DNA of 64,000 bases from a virus. Positions 7,590 to 15,506 of this stretch are shown here, one piece after another. The notes below the pieces were generated by a model that saw nothing but the letters and a program-made list of their open reading frames with translations, had not been told where the DNA came from and did no database searches. The stretch's first letter is position 1, and each line of letters opens with the position of its first letter. The stretch covers positions 61,558 to 125,557 of the IMG/VR virus record IMGVR_UViG_3300043470_000217; one strand, 5' to 3'. A program made the position numbers and the translations under genes.

Positions 7590-8117
7590 ATGAAATACCG
7601 ATTATCACTCTTATTAGCTATTACATTACTTGCATGTAACCCTGTTAGACTTGCTTTCAAAGAAAAACATATCAGTAAAACCAAAGAAGAATTCTTCAGA
7701 AGAAAGCTTTGCGTTGTTGATACCATTATTGATACCGTTACTCATATTGATACTTTTACAGATATTGATACCATGATTGAAACAAAGATCATTCATGATG
7801 GTCTAAAGGGTGTTTACTTGGATACTACAGTTAATGATGTAAGAATCAGTATTAAGAATGGTGTAATTACTAGTTACTGCCCTGAAAAAACCAGGACTAT
7901 TGTACAAAGTAATACCATCACACAAAAACTGCGTGATAAATCTTATGAGTCTGTATTGGAAAAAGACATTGCTGATAGAGATAGCATCATAAAAGAACAA
8001 GAACTTATCATAAAAGATAAGAGCTCAGACATTAAAAAATTAAAGATTGAGCTCTATGGTCTTTTAGTTGCTATTGCCCTTTATGTTGGCTTCAGAATCA
8101 AGACTGCATTTTTCTAA
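7590..8117 (+). CDS. probable unimolecular spanin (lipoprotein with C-terminal TM)
   Basis: A 175-residue protein. The N-terminus is a lipoprotein signal with lipobox LLAC (Cys16). The body is extended and rich in Ile/Asp/Thr with a coiled-coil part near 130-155. Residues about 154-171 form a C-terminal transmembrane helix. An outer-membrane lipid anchor plus an inner-membrane anchor in one chain is the u-spanin architecture, which fuses the two membranes at the last lysis step. It follows the small membrane protein by 7 bp. Its 3' end overlaps the convergent gene 8064-8261 by 54 bp. Confidence 0.65.
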   Translation: MKYRLSLLLAITLLACNPVRLAFKEKHISKTKEEFFRRKLCVVDTIIDTVTHIDTFTDIDTMIETKIIHDGLKGVYLDTTVNDVRISIKNGVITSYCPEKTRTIVQSNTITQKLRDKSYESVLEKDIADRDSIIKEQELIIKDKSSDIKKLKIELYGLLVAIALYVGFRIKTAFF

Positions 8118-8261
8118 TTGATATCTTTTATTGATAACATCTAAGCTGCAGCTTACACCATATTTAAATTTAAGAAACCTGGCTATAACAGCTGGGTTTT
8201 TTTCTTTGTACTTCTTATGTATATAAGTACAGATTACCATGTCAATAAAGTCTCTTACCAT
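8064..8261 (-). CDS. small HTH-like hypothetical protein
   Basis: A 65-residue protein; residues 22-52 (NPAVIARFLKFKYGVSCSL..) have the look of a helix-turn-helix. Its ATG overlaps the end of the UDG gene by 7 bp. The last 18 codons overlap the convergent spanin gene, so its 3' end is less certain. Confidence 0.5.
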   Translation of the reverse strand: MVRDFIDMVICTYIHKKYKEKNPAVIARFLKFKYGVSCSLDVINKRYQLEKCSLDSEANIKGNSN

Positions 8262-8977
8262 TTGATTACAGTTTTATCTTTTTGTTTTAAGTGCTCATTA
8301 GTTTTGTTAAATACATCATTGCAATCCCACACACCTTTGTTATATGCAGCACTTGCCGGGTGAGAAGCTTTTAGTATTAGATTTTTATCAGAGATAACAT
8401 CTTCAAACTGGTGAGCTACTTTACCAAGCAATATATAAACAATATCTGATTTATTAAAATTAATTGTATCAATAACAATATTTATAAATGGCTTCCATAT
8501 AGCCTGATGTGTTCCCGGCTTATTTAGTTCAACTGTAAGTGCAGTGTTTAATAATAATACACCTTGATGCGCTAAATATTTAAGATCCGGGTTTCTATCT
8601 TCTTCAGGTTTACCTAAAGCATCAAAGATATACTGCAGTGATGGTTGTATTTTCATACTATTACCGCAACTAAATGCTAAACCATCTGCTACTGTACCAT
8701 CTGGATGACTATGATGTAACCAAGGATAAGGATCTTGACCAATAATAACAACTTTTAAATCTTTTAATTCACACTCAATAAAAGCATTTAAAGTATTTTT
8801 AACTTTTGGTACAAATCTTTTACCTTGCTCCACTTCATACACCAGTTTCTCTAGTATATCTGCAAACTCACTCTTTGTAATGAAGTGATTAAGAGCACTA
8901 TGCCAGTCTTTATTTAATAATCTATCAGTTAATTTTTTTTGTGTTTCACTAATATTTATTGTTTGTGTTGTATTCAT
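8255..8977 (-). CDS. ung: uracil-DNA glycosylase, family 1
   Basis: A 240-residue protein of usual UNG length. The water-activating motif GQDPYP is at 80-85 (catalytic D82), the uracil-stacking Phe in AFSC at 101-104, the uracil-binding LLLN at 141-144 and the minor-groove loop SHPAS at 205-209 (His206). It removes uracil from DNA, leaving abasic sites for repair. UDG genes recur in crAss-like phages; together with thymidylate synthase at 12.7 kb it points to control of uracil in phage DNA. It diverges from the gene at 8995, with 17 bp between start codons. Confidence 0.93.
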   Translation of the reverse strand: MNTTQTINISETQKKLTDRLLNKDWHSALNHFITKSEFADILEKLVYEVEQGKRFVPKVKNTLNAFIECELKDLKVVIIGQDPYPWLHHSHPDGTVADGLAFSCGNSMKIQPSLQYIFDALGKPEEDRNPDLKYLAHQGVLLLNTALTVELNKPGTHQAIWKPFINIVIDTINFNKSDIVYILLGKVAHQFEDVISDKNLILKASHPASAAYNKGVWDCNDVFNKTNEHLKQKDKTVIKW

Positions 8978-8988
8978 TTGTATATTTG
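8959..8988 (+). promoter_or_regulatory. Bacteroidota-type promoter, leaderless arrangement
   Basis: TTG at 8959-8961, a 19-nt spacer, then TATATTTG at 8981-8988. The ATG of the plus-strand gene is only 6 nt further (8995), so transcription should start at or next to the start codon. The -33 part lies inside the divergent UDG gene. Confidence 0.7.
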
Positions 8989-8994
8989 TGTATT

Positions 8995-9345
8995 ATGTCA
9001 GAAAAAATTGAAGTATTACCATTATCTACAGTAGTAGATATTAAAGTAAACGGGGCCTTCTTAACCCGTGTACAAGCATTGTTGATGTACGTCTTAAAAG
9101 ATTTATCTAAAGAAGAAGTACAAGCTGCTAATGAAAGAATCAAGAATCAACAACATTCAGAGCCCTGGGAGTTTCATTATGAAACTTTAGCTATCCTTAT
9201 CAATGATATTGAGAAGTATGCTAAAGATAATAATCTTACAGAGATGAAAACTGTAGAAGAGATTGAGCAGGAAGCTAAGAACATGATTGATCTTGAAAGT
9301 GCAGAACCTACTCAGGAAGATGCACCACAGGAATCAGGTGACTAA
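8995..9345 (+). CDS. hypothetical acidic protein
   Basis: I place the start at ATG 8995 (MSEKIEV, 116 residues) because an upstream in-frame ATG lies within the promoter. The N-terminal half is compact alpha/beta (STVVDIKVNGAFLTRV), the C-terminal 30 residues are acidic and disordered. It is the only plus-strand gene in the 8.1-29.6 kb block and has its own promoter, so it is transcribed separately. Function unknown. Its stop overlaps the convergent gene by 4 bp. Confidence 0.75.
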   Translation: MSEKIEVLPLSTVVDIKVNGAFLTRVQALLMYVLKDLSKEEVQAANERIKNQQHSEPWEFHYETLAILINDIEKYAKDNNLTEMKTVEEIEQEAKNMIDLESAEPTQEDAPQESGD

Positions 9346-9731
9346 CACCCAATTCCCATACTGGCGCACATTTCTTCAGTAACTTGTATTACTTGACTCA
9401 TTTCCTCTTTTGAGCAATCGCCAAAAGATTTGATAATAGTGGTGGTTTCCCCATCACTATTATTTTTTATAATCAATCCTGCTTTCTCTTTAACCAATAG
9501 TTTAATATCTTCAAAGTTGTGCCCGGTAAACACTGCAATCTCTCTACATGCAGCATGTGCTTTAGAGATTTGTGCAAGTGTAGCTTTGGGCCCATTTAAT
9601 TCAAAGATTACATTTACTGTAAAACCATCCGGTACTACTCCAACAAACTGGTTATAAACTTTCTTAATAGCATCATTATTAAAATCTAATTTGCCTGCTT
9701 TCTTAACTAAGGTTGTTGTGAATACTTTCAT
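9342..9731 (-). CDS. NinB/Orf-like recombination protein (tentative)
   Basis: A 129-residue protein. The stretch ATLAQISKAHAACREIA (50-66) and the following VK-rich helix and GDCSKEEMSQ segment recall NinB/Orf recombination mediators, where a short basic motif followed by a helical pair binds ssDNA. The likeness is weak and only by eye. Its start overlaps the stop of the SF2 helicase gene by 4 bp, consistent with a DNA-metabolism role. Confidence 0.45.
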   Translation of the reverse strand: MKVFTTTLVKKAGKLDFNNDAIKKVYNQFVGVVPDGFTVNVIFELNGPKATLAQISKAHAACREIAVFTGHNFEDIKLLVKEKAGLIIKNNSDGETTTIIKSFGDCSKEEMSQVIQVTEEMCASMGIGC

Positions 9732-10831
9732 AAATCTAATTCTAGTTGATTAATGTTCTTCCAGGTAATCTTGTTTTGATCTAAATCAGATAGCGCTTCT
9801 TTTACCCATGTCTCATCTATAGTATTACTATAGCATAAGATATGAATAATAGATTTATCATCTGGATTTAGTCTCAGCAATCTACCTATACGCTGATTAG
9901 ACTTGCGCTCATTACTATAACTATGTAAGATAATACCTTCCTTAAGATTAGGAATGTTAATACCCTCATTAAGTTGTAGTACACAGCTTAGTCTGTTTAT
10001 AACACCATCTTTAAAGTTCTGAAGGTTTTCTTCAGATTTCTTATTTCCAGAATGGTAACTATATCTACAAAGTTTATCAGCCTGTTCTTTTGTATTAGCA
10101 AATACTATACATTTATGATTACTATTATTCATAAGCTGTGTAGCATACTTCTCTTTGCTTGGTAAACTCATCAGTGTTTTCATGCGCATGATTCTTAAAA
10201 ACCTTACTTCTTTCTCACTACTGGCATTCTGTAATTTATTATTCCAGAAAGTGTACTGCTTAAACTCTGATGTATACCATACACCCGTTTTCTTAGATTC
10301 TTTCTTCATGTTATTTCTAGTATCCAATGGCATTGTGTGCACATGAATCTCATAATCATTAAGAATTTTATCATCAATTGCGGTGTCTACAGTATATGTA
10401 AACTTAACAGGACAGTACTTGTATACTATATCTGCTTTACTACCTCTTTTAGGGGCTGTACCAGTTAGTCCAAGGATTCTACCCCGGTAACTGCTCAACC
10501 ACTCTAAATGAGTATCTAATAGACTATGCATCTCATCTAGGTACACACAGTCATAATCTGTTTTATTCTTGCTTAAAGATAAATAAGTGGTAAAAGTAAT
10601 ATGTTCTAGTAACTCATCACACTCAAACTTCTTACAATCATCTATCCAAGATTGGAAGATAGATCTTTTTGGTGCTACTACTAGATATCTACTTTGGTCA
10701 TGAAGATAATACTGCATATGCATTAGGCCCAGTTTAGTTTTACCGGCACCCATACTCATTACAGCACTACTTCTTTTATGTTTAACTACTTCTATTAATG
10801 CATTTTGTTGTACTTGGTCTCTTTTTGTCAT
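9728..10831 (-). CDS. superfamily 2 DNA helicase (DEAD/SNF2-like)
   Basis: A 367-residue helicase. Motif I GAGKT is at 28-32, motif Ia PKRS near 54, motif II DEMH at 99-102, motif III TGTAP at 123-127 and motif VI QRIGRLLR in the C-terminal domain. It is short, with just two RecA-like lobes. It is likely a DNA or branch-migration helicase in replication or recombination. It is coupled on both sides by ATGA overlaps: a 58-codon gene before it and the NinB-like gene after it. Confidence 0.88.
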   Translation of the reverse strand: MTKRDQVQQNALIEVVKHKRSSAVMSMGAGKTKLGLMHMQYYLHDQSRYLVVAPKRSIFQSWIDDCKKFECDELLEHITFTTYLSLSKNKTDYDCVYLDEMHSLLDTHLEWLSSYRGRILGLTGTAPKRGSKADIVYKYCPVKFTYTVDTAIDDKILNDYEIHVHTMPLDTRNNMKKESKKTGVWYTSEFKQYTFWNNKLQNASSEKEVRFLRIMRMKTLMSLPSKEKYATQLMNNSNHKCIVFANTKEQADKLCRYSYHSGNKKSEENLQNFKDGVINRLSCVLQLNEGINIPNLKEGIILHSYSNERKSNQRIGRLLRLNPDDKSIIHILCYSNTIDETWVKEALSDLDQNKITWKNINQLELDL

Positions 10832-11004
10832 TTAAATTTTAGATAAAGTGTCCAGAACAACCATCCTAATGTTATACTAAACTTATAGGTTACCCCGGTT
10901 CTAGAAATAGCAATAAATGGTAATGGATAAAAGAAGATGTAGGGATAGTCCCTTTGTCCTAATTTCTTTCTGAAAAAGTTGTAGTAAGTTGATTGTATTT
11001 TCAT
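10828..11004 (-). CDS. small membrane-like protein, 58 aa
   Basis: This short frame fills the 168-bp space between the phosphoesterase and helicase genes. Its ATG (11002-11004) overlaps the TGA of the upstream gene and its TGA overlaps the ATG of the helicase, both as ATGA, which strongly supports it being real. The product is basic and aromatic with two hydrophobic stretches (22-34 and 43-54). Function unknown. Confidence 0.75.
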   Translation of the reverse strand: MKIQSTYYNFFRKKLGQRDYPYIFFYPLPFIAISRTGVTYKFSITLGWLFWTLYLKFK

Positions 11005-11660
11005 GGCAGTTCTATTGAATATGGTACATTGATTAGCTCATAATGTTCATTGAGCTGTGATGCATTAACATGAATACATCTTTCTACTAATTGGATACCA
11101 CTACCTTCATGTATATGTCCACATACGTGCAATCTGGGTTGTATCTCATCTATCTTCTCTCTTAATAAGGGGCAACCTACATGCTTTCCATTATTAGCTG
11201 CTAAATCACCGGTATATAATGGTGGCCCATGTGTAATTAATACATCACATGGTTCTATCATATCAATGACTTCCTGCATATCCTGTTCTTTCTTATTAAA
11301 AGCCCAGGTATCTCCAAAGAACCAAGGAGTCCAAGGCATTCCATAAAATGTAACACCTTCTAACTCTATAGAACTATCTTTTAAATAGATAATATCATTC
11401 TGCTCTAACTCTGCTATACCTTCAGCTAACCAGTCTGGCATTTCACCATACTTATTATCAAAAGATTTATCATGATTACCGGCAATAAATACTATATATC
11501 TATACTTAGGTTTAATTCTCATTAACCAACCAAAGAAATCTTCTACATCATGTCTACCACCTCTATTACTAAAGTCACCGGCATGAATTAAGATATCACC
11601 ATCAGGAAGATTAACATTTTCATGCATTGTATGTGTATCAGATATACAAACTATTCTCAT
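11001..11660 (-). CDS. calcineurin-like metallophosphoesterase
   Basis: A 219-residue phosphoesterase with all core motifs: DTH 8-10, GDF 28-30, GNHD 61-64, THGPP 143-147 and GHIHEG 181-186, which bind two metal ions. It hydrolyses a phosphoester; substrate unknown, and nucleotides or RNA ends are both possible. It is flanked by ATGA overlaps, upstream with the DUF1599-like gene and downstream with the 58-aa gene. Confidence 0.9.
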   Translation of the reverse strand: MRIVCISDTHTMHENVNLPDGDILIHAGDFSNRGGRHDVEDFFGWLMRIKPKYRYIVFIAGNHDKSFDNKYGEMPDWLAEGIAELEQNDIIYLKDSSIELEGVTFYGMPWTPWFFGDTWAFNKKEQDMQEVIDMIEPCDVLITHGPPLYTGDLAANNGKHVGCPLLREKIDEIQPRLHVCGHIHEGSGIQLVERCIHVNASQLNEHYELINVPYSIELP

Positions 11661-11923
11661 AAGTCATTAATTTTTTTAGCAACTTTATATAATACTAAAT
11701 AGCCAATTAAATCTGTAATCACATCCTCATCTTCATCAGACTGCATGTTCTTAATTCTATTTAGCTTATCATCAATTCTAACAAGAATCTGTTCAGTATT
11801 ACTACTCTTAGAGAGTATCCGGATAGGATTCACTGCTGAATCACCATACTTTCTATTCTTCTCTATTAGTAACTCTTTAATCTGGTCACATGTCTCTTGA
11901 ATTAGTAATTGTGTGTTAGTCAT
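11657..11923 (-). CDS. DUF1599-like (nucleotide modification associated) protein
   Basis: I take ATG at 11921-11923 (88 residues); the TTG three codons upstream is part of the -7 element. The sequence EKNRKYGDSAVNPIRI, then ILVRIDDKLNRI and EDVITDLIGYL fits the DUF1599 / Nmad1 pattern found in phages with nucleotide-pool or base-modification genes, related in fold to MazG-type all-helical pyrophosphatases. Enzymatic role is not established. It heads a coupled chain down to the SF2 helicase. Confidence 0.7.
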   Translation of the reverse strand: MTNTQLLIQETCDQIKELLIEKNRKYGDSAVNPIRILSKSSNTEQILVRIDDKLNRIKNMQSDEDEDVITDLIGYLVLYKVAKKINDL

Positions 11924-11929
11924 AACTTT

Positions 11930-11937
11930 CAAATATA
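11930..11937 (-). promoter_or_regulatory. -7 element TATATTTG abutting a start codon
   Basis: The minus strand reads TATATTTG, then six bases, then the ATG of the DUF1599-like gene. It directly follows a terminator hairpin. No good -33 TTG is seen at the expected distance. Confidence 0.55.
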
Positions 11938-11945
11938 AAAAATAA

Positions 11946-11965
11946 AGGGGATATTTCTATCCCCT
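11946..11965 (-). terminator. intrinsic terminator with tetraloop
   Basis: AGGGGATA and TATCCCCT form a perfect 8-bp stem with a 4-nt loop (GAAA on the minus strand), followed by a T-rich run. The stop codon of 11957-12340 lies in the stem. The next promoter begins 9 nt downstream. Confidence 0.8.
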
Positions 11966-12340
11966 ATTGTTTTGTGATTGTCTTTGTGTTTTCCAGTATT
12001 CCATGATACCATTTAGTTCTGGCATAAATGGGATATCCCCGGATTCTTTTATGTAATAAGCAGACATATTCTTATATACATATGTATCTTCAAAGAAATG
12101 CTTAATAGTGTAGTGTTTTCTAAACACAAACTCTTTAAACATCCAAAATCTAAATTCACCAAAGGCTTGTATATAGTACTCACAGTATGAGTCTTTAACT
12201 AAACCCTTTCTTTTGTAATACTGGAACTTCTTAATGTATAAGTCCCGCATTCTGTTAAACTTGTAAATAACTGTAGCGATGTGGTGTAGTCCTAACAACA
12301 TAATAGGTGCTAGGATGATTAATGTAAGTCTTGTTTTCAT
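11957..12340 (-). CDS. membrane-anchored hypothetical protein
   Basis: A 127-residue protein with an N-terminal hydrophobic segment (5-27, LTLIILAPIMLLGLHHIATVI) acting as signal anchor, followed by a basic, tyrosine-rich domain (FQYYKRKG, CEYYIQAF). No known family. It ends in a strong terminator. Confidence 0.7.
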   Translation of the reverse strand: MKTRLTLIILAPIMLLGLHHIATVIYKFNRMRDLYIKKFQYYKRKGLVKDSYCEYYIQAFGEFRFWMFKEFVFRKHYTIKHFFEDTYVYKNMSAYYIKESGDIPFMPELNGIMEYWKTQRQSQNNRG

Positions 12341-12360
12341 AGTTAGTTTTTTAAAGTGTT

Positions 12361-12534
12361 CTAGGAGTCATCGTCCATGTCATAGTATTCACTACTATCT
12401 TCTATTATACCATATATTCTTTCCTGTTTGGTATAATACTTCTCACGGTAATAAGGTGAAGCCTTACACCTATCACAGAAAACTTCCTGATCCGGTATAA
12501 GGGCCTCACACACATTACATTTATTATCTGTCAT
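12361..12534 (-). CDS. small zinc-ribbon protein
   Basis: A 57-residue protein with two CxxC knuckles (CNVC and CDRC), typical of a zinc ribbon, and an acidic C-terminus. ATG at 12532-12534 is preferred; an in-frame ATG three codons upstream would lengthen the overlap with the upstream gene from 11 to 20 bp. Confidence 0.65.
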   Translation of the reverse strand: MTDNKCNVCEALIPDQEVFCDRCKASPYYREKYYTKQERIYGIIEDSSEYYDMDDDS

Positions 12535-12724
12535 TGATATCATTACGTTTTACTTTAGCTCTGTTATATAATCTAGCAAAGGCTCTATAGTTGATCCCCA
12601 TTTTAAGACCTGCTCTACCATAAGAGTATCCTAACTCTTCTTTAAGTATTAGAGCAGCATATTGTTTAGCTGTGAATCCTTTTAAATCTAGTTTGAGAGG
12701 GGTGCTTTGATCGTTGGGTGACAT
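12524..12724 (-). CDS. small helix-turn-helix protein
   Basis: A 66-residue basic protein. Residues 18-58 (AKQYAALILKEELGYSYGRA) read as a homeodomain-like or sigma-region-4-like HTH, so a DNA-binding regulator is likely. Its first 37 bp overlap the end of thyA. Confidence 0.6.
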   Translation of the reverse strand: MSPNDQSTPLKLDLKGFTAKQYAALILKEELGYSYGRAGLKMGINYRAFARLYNRAKVKRNDINDR

Positions 12725-13728
12725 GTGTAGTTTTCTAAAATAAAGTCAGTGTTTTCTAAGTGTGCATAAAGTGATTGATCTTCTGATAGTGACTTATAAA
12801 AGCTATCATCTTTAAGATGCTTTAATGTAGGCAACTCATAAGACTCTCTTTCTATTTGTTCTTTAGCTTGTTCAATATGGTTTAAATACAAATGAGTATC
12901 ACCTAAGTTACCGATTAGTTCATCAGGAATCATATTAACTTCTTTAGCAATGATAGTCAAAAGAAGAGCATAGGAAGCAATATTAAAGGGCAAACCCAAG
13001 AATGTATCTACAGATCTCTGATTCCACATTAAAGAGATTGCTCTACTTGGAATATTAAACTTCTCAAAAGCATCTAGATCAAACTGTGGTTGATTACTAA
13101 AATACTTATAGGTGTATAGTTTTTTCTCTTCATAGCTGAGCTCTCTGGTATATACTTGAAATCCATAATGACAAGGAGGAAGTACCATTCTATCTATTTC
13201 ACCTACATTCCAGGCATTAACCATTAATCTTCTAGAGTCTGGATTAGTTTTAAGATCTTGAATTAATGTTTCAATCTGATCTATATTACCAAAACCATAC
13301 TTGTCTTCTAATGAACCTGCACCCCAACCTCTCCATTGCTTACCGTAAATAGGACCTAACTCACCCCACTTATCTTCCCATTCTTTATCTGTTTTAATTT
13401 TATTGATAAAATCTTCTTTACTATATGGAATCTTCACTTCAGGACTATTAACATACCTCTTATAAGCATCTCCATCCCAAATATGACAGTTATTTTCAAC
13501 TAAATACTTAATATTTGTATCACCCTTTAAAAACCATAATAACTCAGTTACTATTGTCTTCCAAGGCATCTTCTTTGTAGTGAGTAAAGGAAATCCATCA
13601 CTCATTTTATGTCTAATGGTATAGCCAAAGATTGACTTAGTGCCTGTTCCTGTTCTATCAGACTTCTCTACTCCGTAATCTAAGATAGATTGAAGTAGGA
13701 TCTGATATTGTGTATCTATACTATTCAT
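12688..13728 (-). CDS. thyA: thymidylate synthase (ThyA)
   Basis: A 346-residue ThyA. Arg25 lies in SDRTGTGT (phosphate binding), the catalytic cysteine is C186 in LPPCHYGFQ, and the substrate-binding RSVDTFLGLPFN (239-249) and HLYLNH (279-284) segments are intact. It is longer than bacterial enzymes (264 aa) mainly through a 40-50-residue insert around 95-140, as in eukaryotic and several phage ThyA. It converts dUMP to dTMP with methylene-tetrahydrofolate. Together with UDG it suggests strict exclusion of uracil from phage DNA. No intron or intein is seen. Confidence 0.95.
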   Translation of the reverse strand: MNSIDTQYQILLQSILDYGVEKSDRTGTGTKSIFGYTIRHKMSDGFPLLTTKKMPWKTIVTELLWFLKGDTNIKYLVENNCHIWDGDAYKRYVNSPEVKIPYSKEDFINKIKTDKEWEDKWGELGPIYGKQWRGWGAGSLEDKYGFGNIDQIETLIQDLKTNPDSRRLMVNAWNVGEIDRMVLPPCHYGFQVYTRELSYEEKKLYTYKYFSNQPQFDLDAFEKFNIPSRAISLMWNQRSVDTFLGLPFNIASYALLLTIIAKEVNMIPDELIGNLGDTHLYLNHIEQAKEQIERESYELPTLKHLKDDSFYKSLSEDQSLYAHLENTDFILENYTCHPTIKAPLSN

Positions 13729-13961
13729 AAGTTATTTAAAAGATAGATAAAGTCTCTTAACTGATCCCGTTCTTTAAATTTAATAGACTGATGGTTAAAT
13801 ATTGTTACATACCACCAGTTATCATCTGATACTTCATCATTTGCAGGAGATATCAAAGTTAATGGAGAATCACTACCAATATCTAATGTATAGTAATAAA
13901 AGCTTTCATTTTCTCCATACTCCTTTTTAAATCCTAAGTTAATTATATCTTGTTCTTTCAT
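13725..13961 (-). CDS. hypothetical protein
   Basis: A 78-residue protein of alternating strands (FYYYTLDIG, WWYVTIF) with a C-terminal helix; no family recognised. It overlaps thyA by 4 bp and the upstream gene by 4 bp, so it is translated in the thyA chain. Confidence 0.7.
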   Translation of the reverse strand: MKEQDIINLGFKKEYGENESFYYYTLDIGSDSPLTLISPANDEVSDDNWWYVTIFNHQSIKFKERDQLRDFIYLLNNL

Positions 13962-14245
13962 ATGTTAAAATCTGAGTATTTAAGTCCCCATTGTACATTA
14001 ACCCACATCATCTCTTTCTCTGCTAATCCTTTATTCATCTTTAGTTCTTTTCTAAGATAATCTACACCCCACTTTTTCCATTCTTCTGCTTGTGCAGTAG
14101 TCATAGTCCAGTCAGTAAACCAATCATCTTTACGGTCTTTGATGTCATCAAATGTAACATCATGACCTGCAATAACAAACATCTGATTGATGATGTCAAT
14201 CAGTGCTTTCTCTCGTTTTTCTTCTCTACTTAATCTTTTTGCCAT
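13958..14245 (-). CDS. hypothetical helical protein
   Basis: A 95-residue charged helical protein; DVTFDDIKDRKDDWF and the tail WVNVQWGLKYSD are of a type common among small Bacteroidota phage genes. Function unknown. Overlaps the next gene upstream by 16 bp and that downstream by 4 bp. Confidence 0.7.
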   Translation of the reverse strand: MAKRLSREEKREKALIDIINQMFVIAGHDVTFDDIKDRKDDWFTDWTMTTAQAEEWKKWGVDYLRKELKMNKGLAEKEMMWVNVQWGLKYSDFNI

Positions 14246-14535
14246 AATTCATAAATGCTATTTTTAGTTGCAAACTTAATGTAGTTTTCTTTTTGTTCCA
14301 AGATCTCTGTAATAGAGGTTGTCAACCAAGTATACTGAAATGGATGAGGATCTAAAATAAGTGATCTACCTACTGCAGGTTCTGTGTGTGCCTCTTTAAA
14401 AGAACCATCTTCACTCCAATCAATCCAACGTACTTGTTGACCTGCATTAGTTAAACCATCTCTTTCTCTTACTAATTTATATTTAGAGATATCTGTTAAT
14501 TCTAAATTGTATTTAGGTTGTTCTATTTTACTCAT
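14230..14535 (-). CDS. hypothetical protein
   Basis: A 101-residue beta-rich protein (VRWIDWSEDGSF, FQYTWLTTSI). Coupled to its upstream neighbour by a 4-bp overlap. No known family. Confidence 0.65.
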   Translation of the reverse strand: MSKIEQPKYNLELTDISKYKLVRERDGLTNAGQQVRWIDWSEDGSFKEAHTEPAVGRSLILDPHPFQYTWLTTSITEILEQKENYIKFATKNSIYELWQKD

Positions 14536-14732
14536 AATTTTTCTATTTGTTGTTTAATTTCTTTATCAGCAATTAACCATTCATGTAATTTAGCATAAAG
14601 TAAAAGGGCTTCTGTATGTGATAGAATTTTCTTTGTTTCATTAAATTTACCACATCCGTAAATAGTGAATGTATCCTTTGTAAAAGACGTAGATAAATAA
14701 ATTAATTCTTTAGGTTCTTCTTGTAAGGTCAT
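14532..14732 (-). CDS. hypothetical protein
   Basis: I choose ATG 14730-14732 (MTLQEEPKEL, 66 residues), which overlaps the upstream stop as ATGA; a longer frame from 14765 would overlap by 37 bp. The C-terminus ends QQIEKL, much like the QEIEKL end of the upstream gene, hinting at relationship. Confidence 0.6.
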   Translation of the reverse strand: MTLQEEPKELIYLSTSFTKDTFTIYGCGKFNETKKILSHTEALLLYAKLHEWLIADKEIKQQIEKL

Positions 14733-14956
14733 AGTTTTTCTATTTCTTGTTTTACTTCTACCCAAAACATTATCACGTGAACTCTCGCCAATGTGGAAAT
14801 CATTGGCTCTTTTGGCATAGATGCTATTATTTCATCAACTGCTATTAATGCACATTGTTTAGATATTTCAAATGTTAAATAAAATATTAAACTGCCTTCT
14901 TGAGATAATTCTTTAAACTTTAAAACTAATTCTTTTGCTTTTTCTTGTGGTGTCAT
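14729..14956 (-). CDS. hypothetical helical protein (small Bacteroidota phage family)
   Basis: A 75-residue helical protein with a KAKELVLKF start, an ISKQCALIAVDEII core and a WVEVKQEIEKL end. This pattern is frequent in Bacteroidota phages. The gene at 15219-15503 has a comparable ITCALICVKQII core and WDKVKDEL end, so the two may be diverged paralogues. Confidence 0.65.
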   Translation of the reverse strand: MTPQEKAKELVLKFKELSQEGSLIFYLTFEISKQCALIAVDEIIASMPKEPMISTLARVHVIMFWVEVKQEIEKL

Positions 14957-14959
14957 ACT

Positions 14960-15238
14960 CTAATCTTTAATTGATTTATATTTAAATAAGAACTTAAGAC
15001 ATCCTTTATAGATTAGCAATCTGCATATCCACTTGGGTAGCCAACCAGCCATATACTCTTTTGTCTTAGTTAGTATGTATACTTTGTAGACTTCGTCTCT
15101 ATTGTGGTGATCTTCACTCTCACTGAATTCAATAGTAGCCCACTGACCTCTGGCCCTAAAGTAAAAATAATACCCTAAGAACCAGCCTTCTGCTTGTACT
15201 GGACAGTTACCTGCCGGTTTATATTTCCATTTGATCAT
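14960..15238 (-). CDS. hypothetical aromatic-rich protein
   Basis: A 92-residue protein rich in Tyr, Trp and Phe (WFLGYYFYFRARGQW) with two hydrophobic stretches; could be membrane associated. No known family. Its start overlaps 15219-15503 by 20 bp. Confidence 0.6.
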   Translation of the reverse strand: MIKWKYKPAGNCPVQAEGWFLGYYFYFRARGQWATIEFSESEDHHNRDEVYKVYILTKTKEYMAGWLPKWICRLLIYKGCLKFLFKYKSIKD

Positions 15239-15503
15239 TTTGTATTTGTATTAATTCGTCTTTTACTTTATCCCAGTAGTTTATATTATCCATTACTCTA
15301 GTATTTTTTAAATCATGAATTGAATCAAACTCATAATTTTCAATTATTTGTTTAACACATATTAAAGCACAAGTAATTGCTTCATTGTACCTTCTCTCAC
15401 AACTTAGTAATCCTTCTTTATGGGACCCATTGTTAGGCAACTGATAATAAAAGTCATTAATCAGCTGCCTAGCTGGTGTTGGGTTAATAATATCTTCTAG
15501 CAT
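15219..15503 (-). CDS. hypothetical helical protein
   Basis: A 94-residue helical protein; central EAITCALICVKQIIENY resembles the core of the 14729-14956 product. Function unknown. Confidence 0.65.
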   Translation of the reverse strand: MLEDIINPTPARQLINDFYYQLPNNGSHKEGLLSCERRYNEAITCALICVKQIIENYEFDSIHDLKNTRVMDNINYWDKVKDELIQIQNDQMEI

Positions 15504-15506
15504 AGC

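Noticed and set aside
12688-13728. Intein or intron in thyA because of its length
   Set aside because: The extra residues form a normal ThyA insert region and all catalytic motifs are in one frame.
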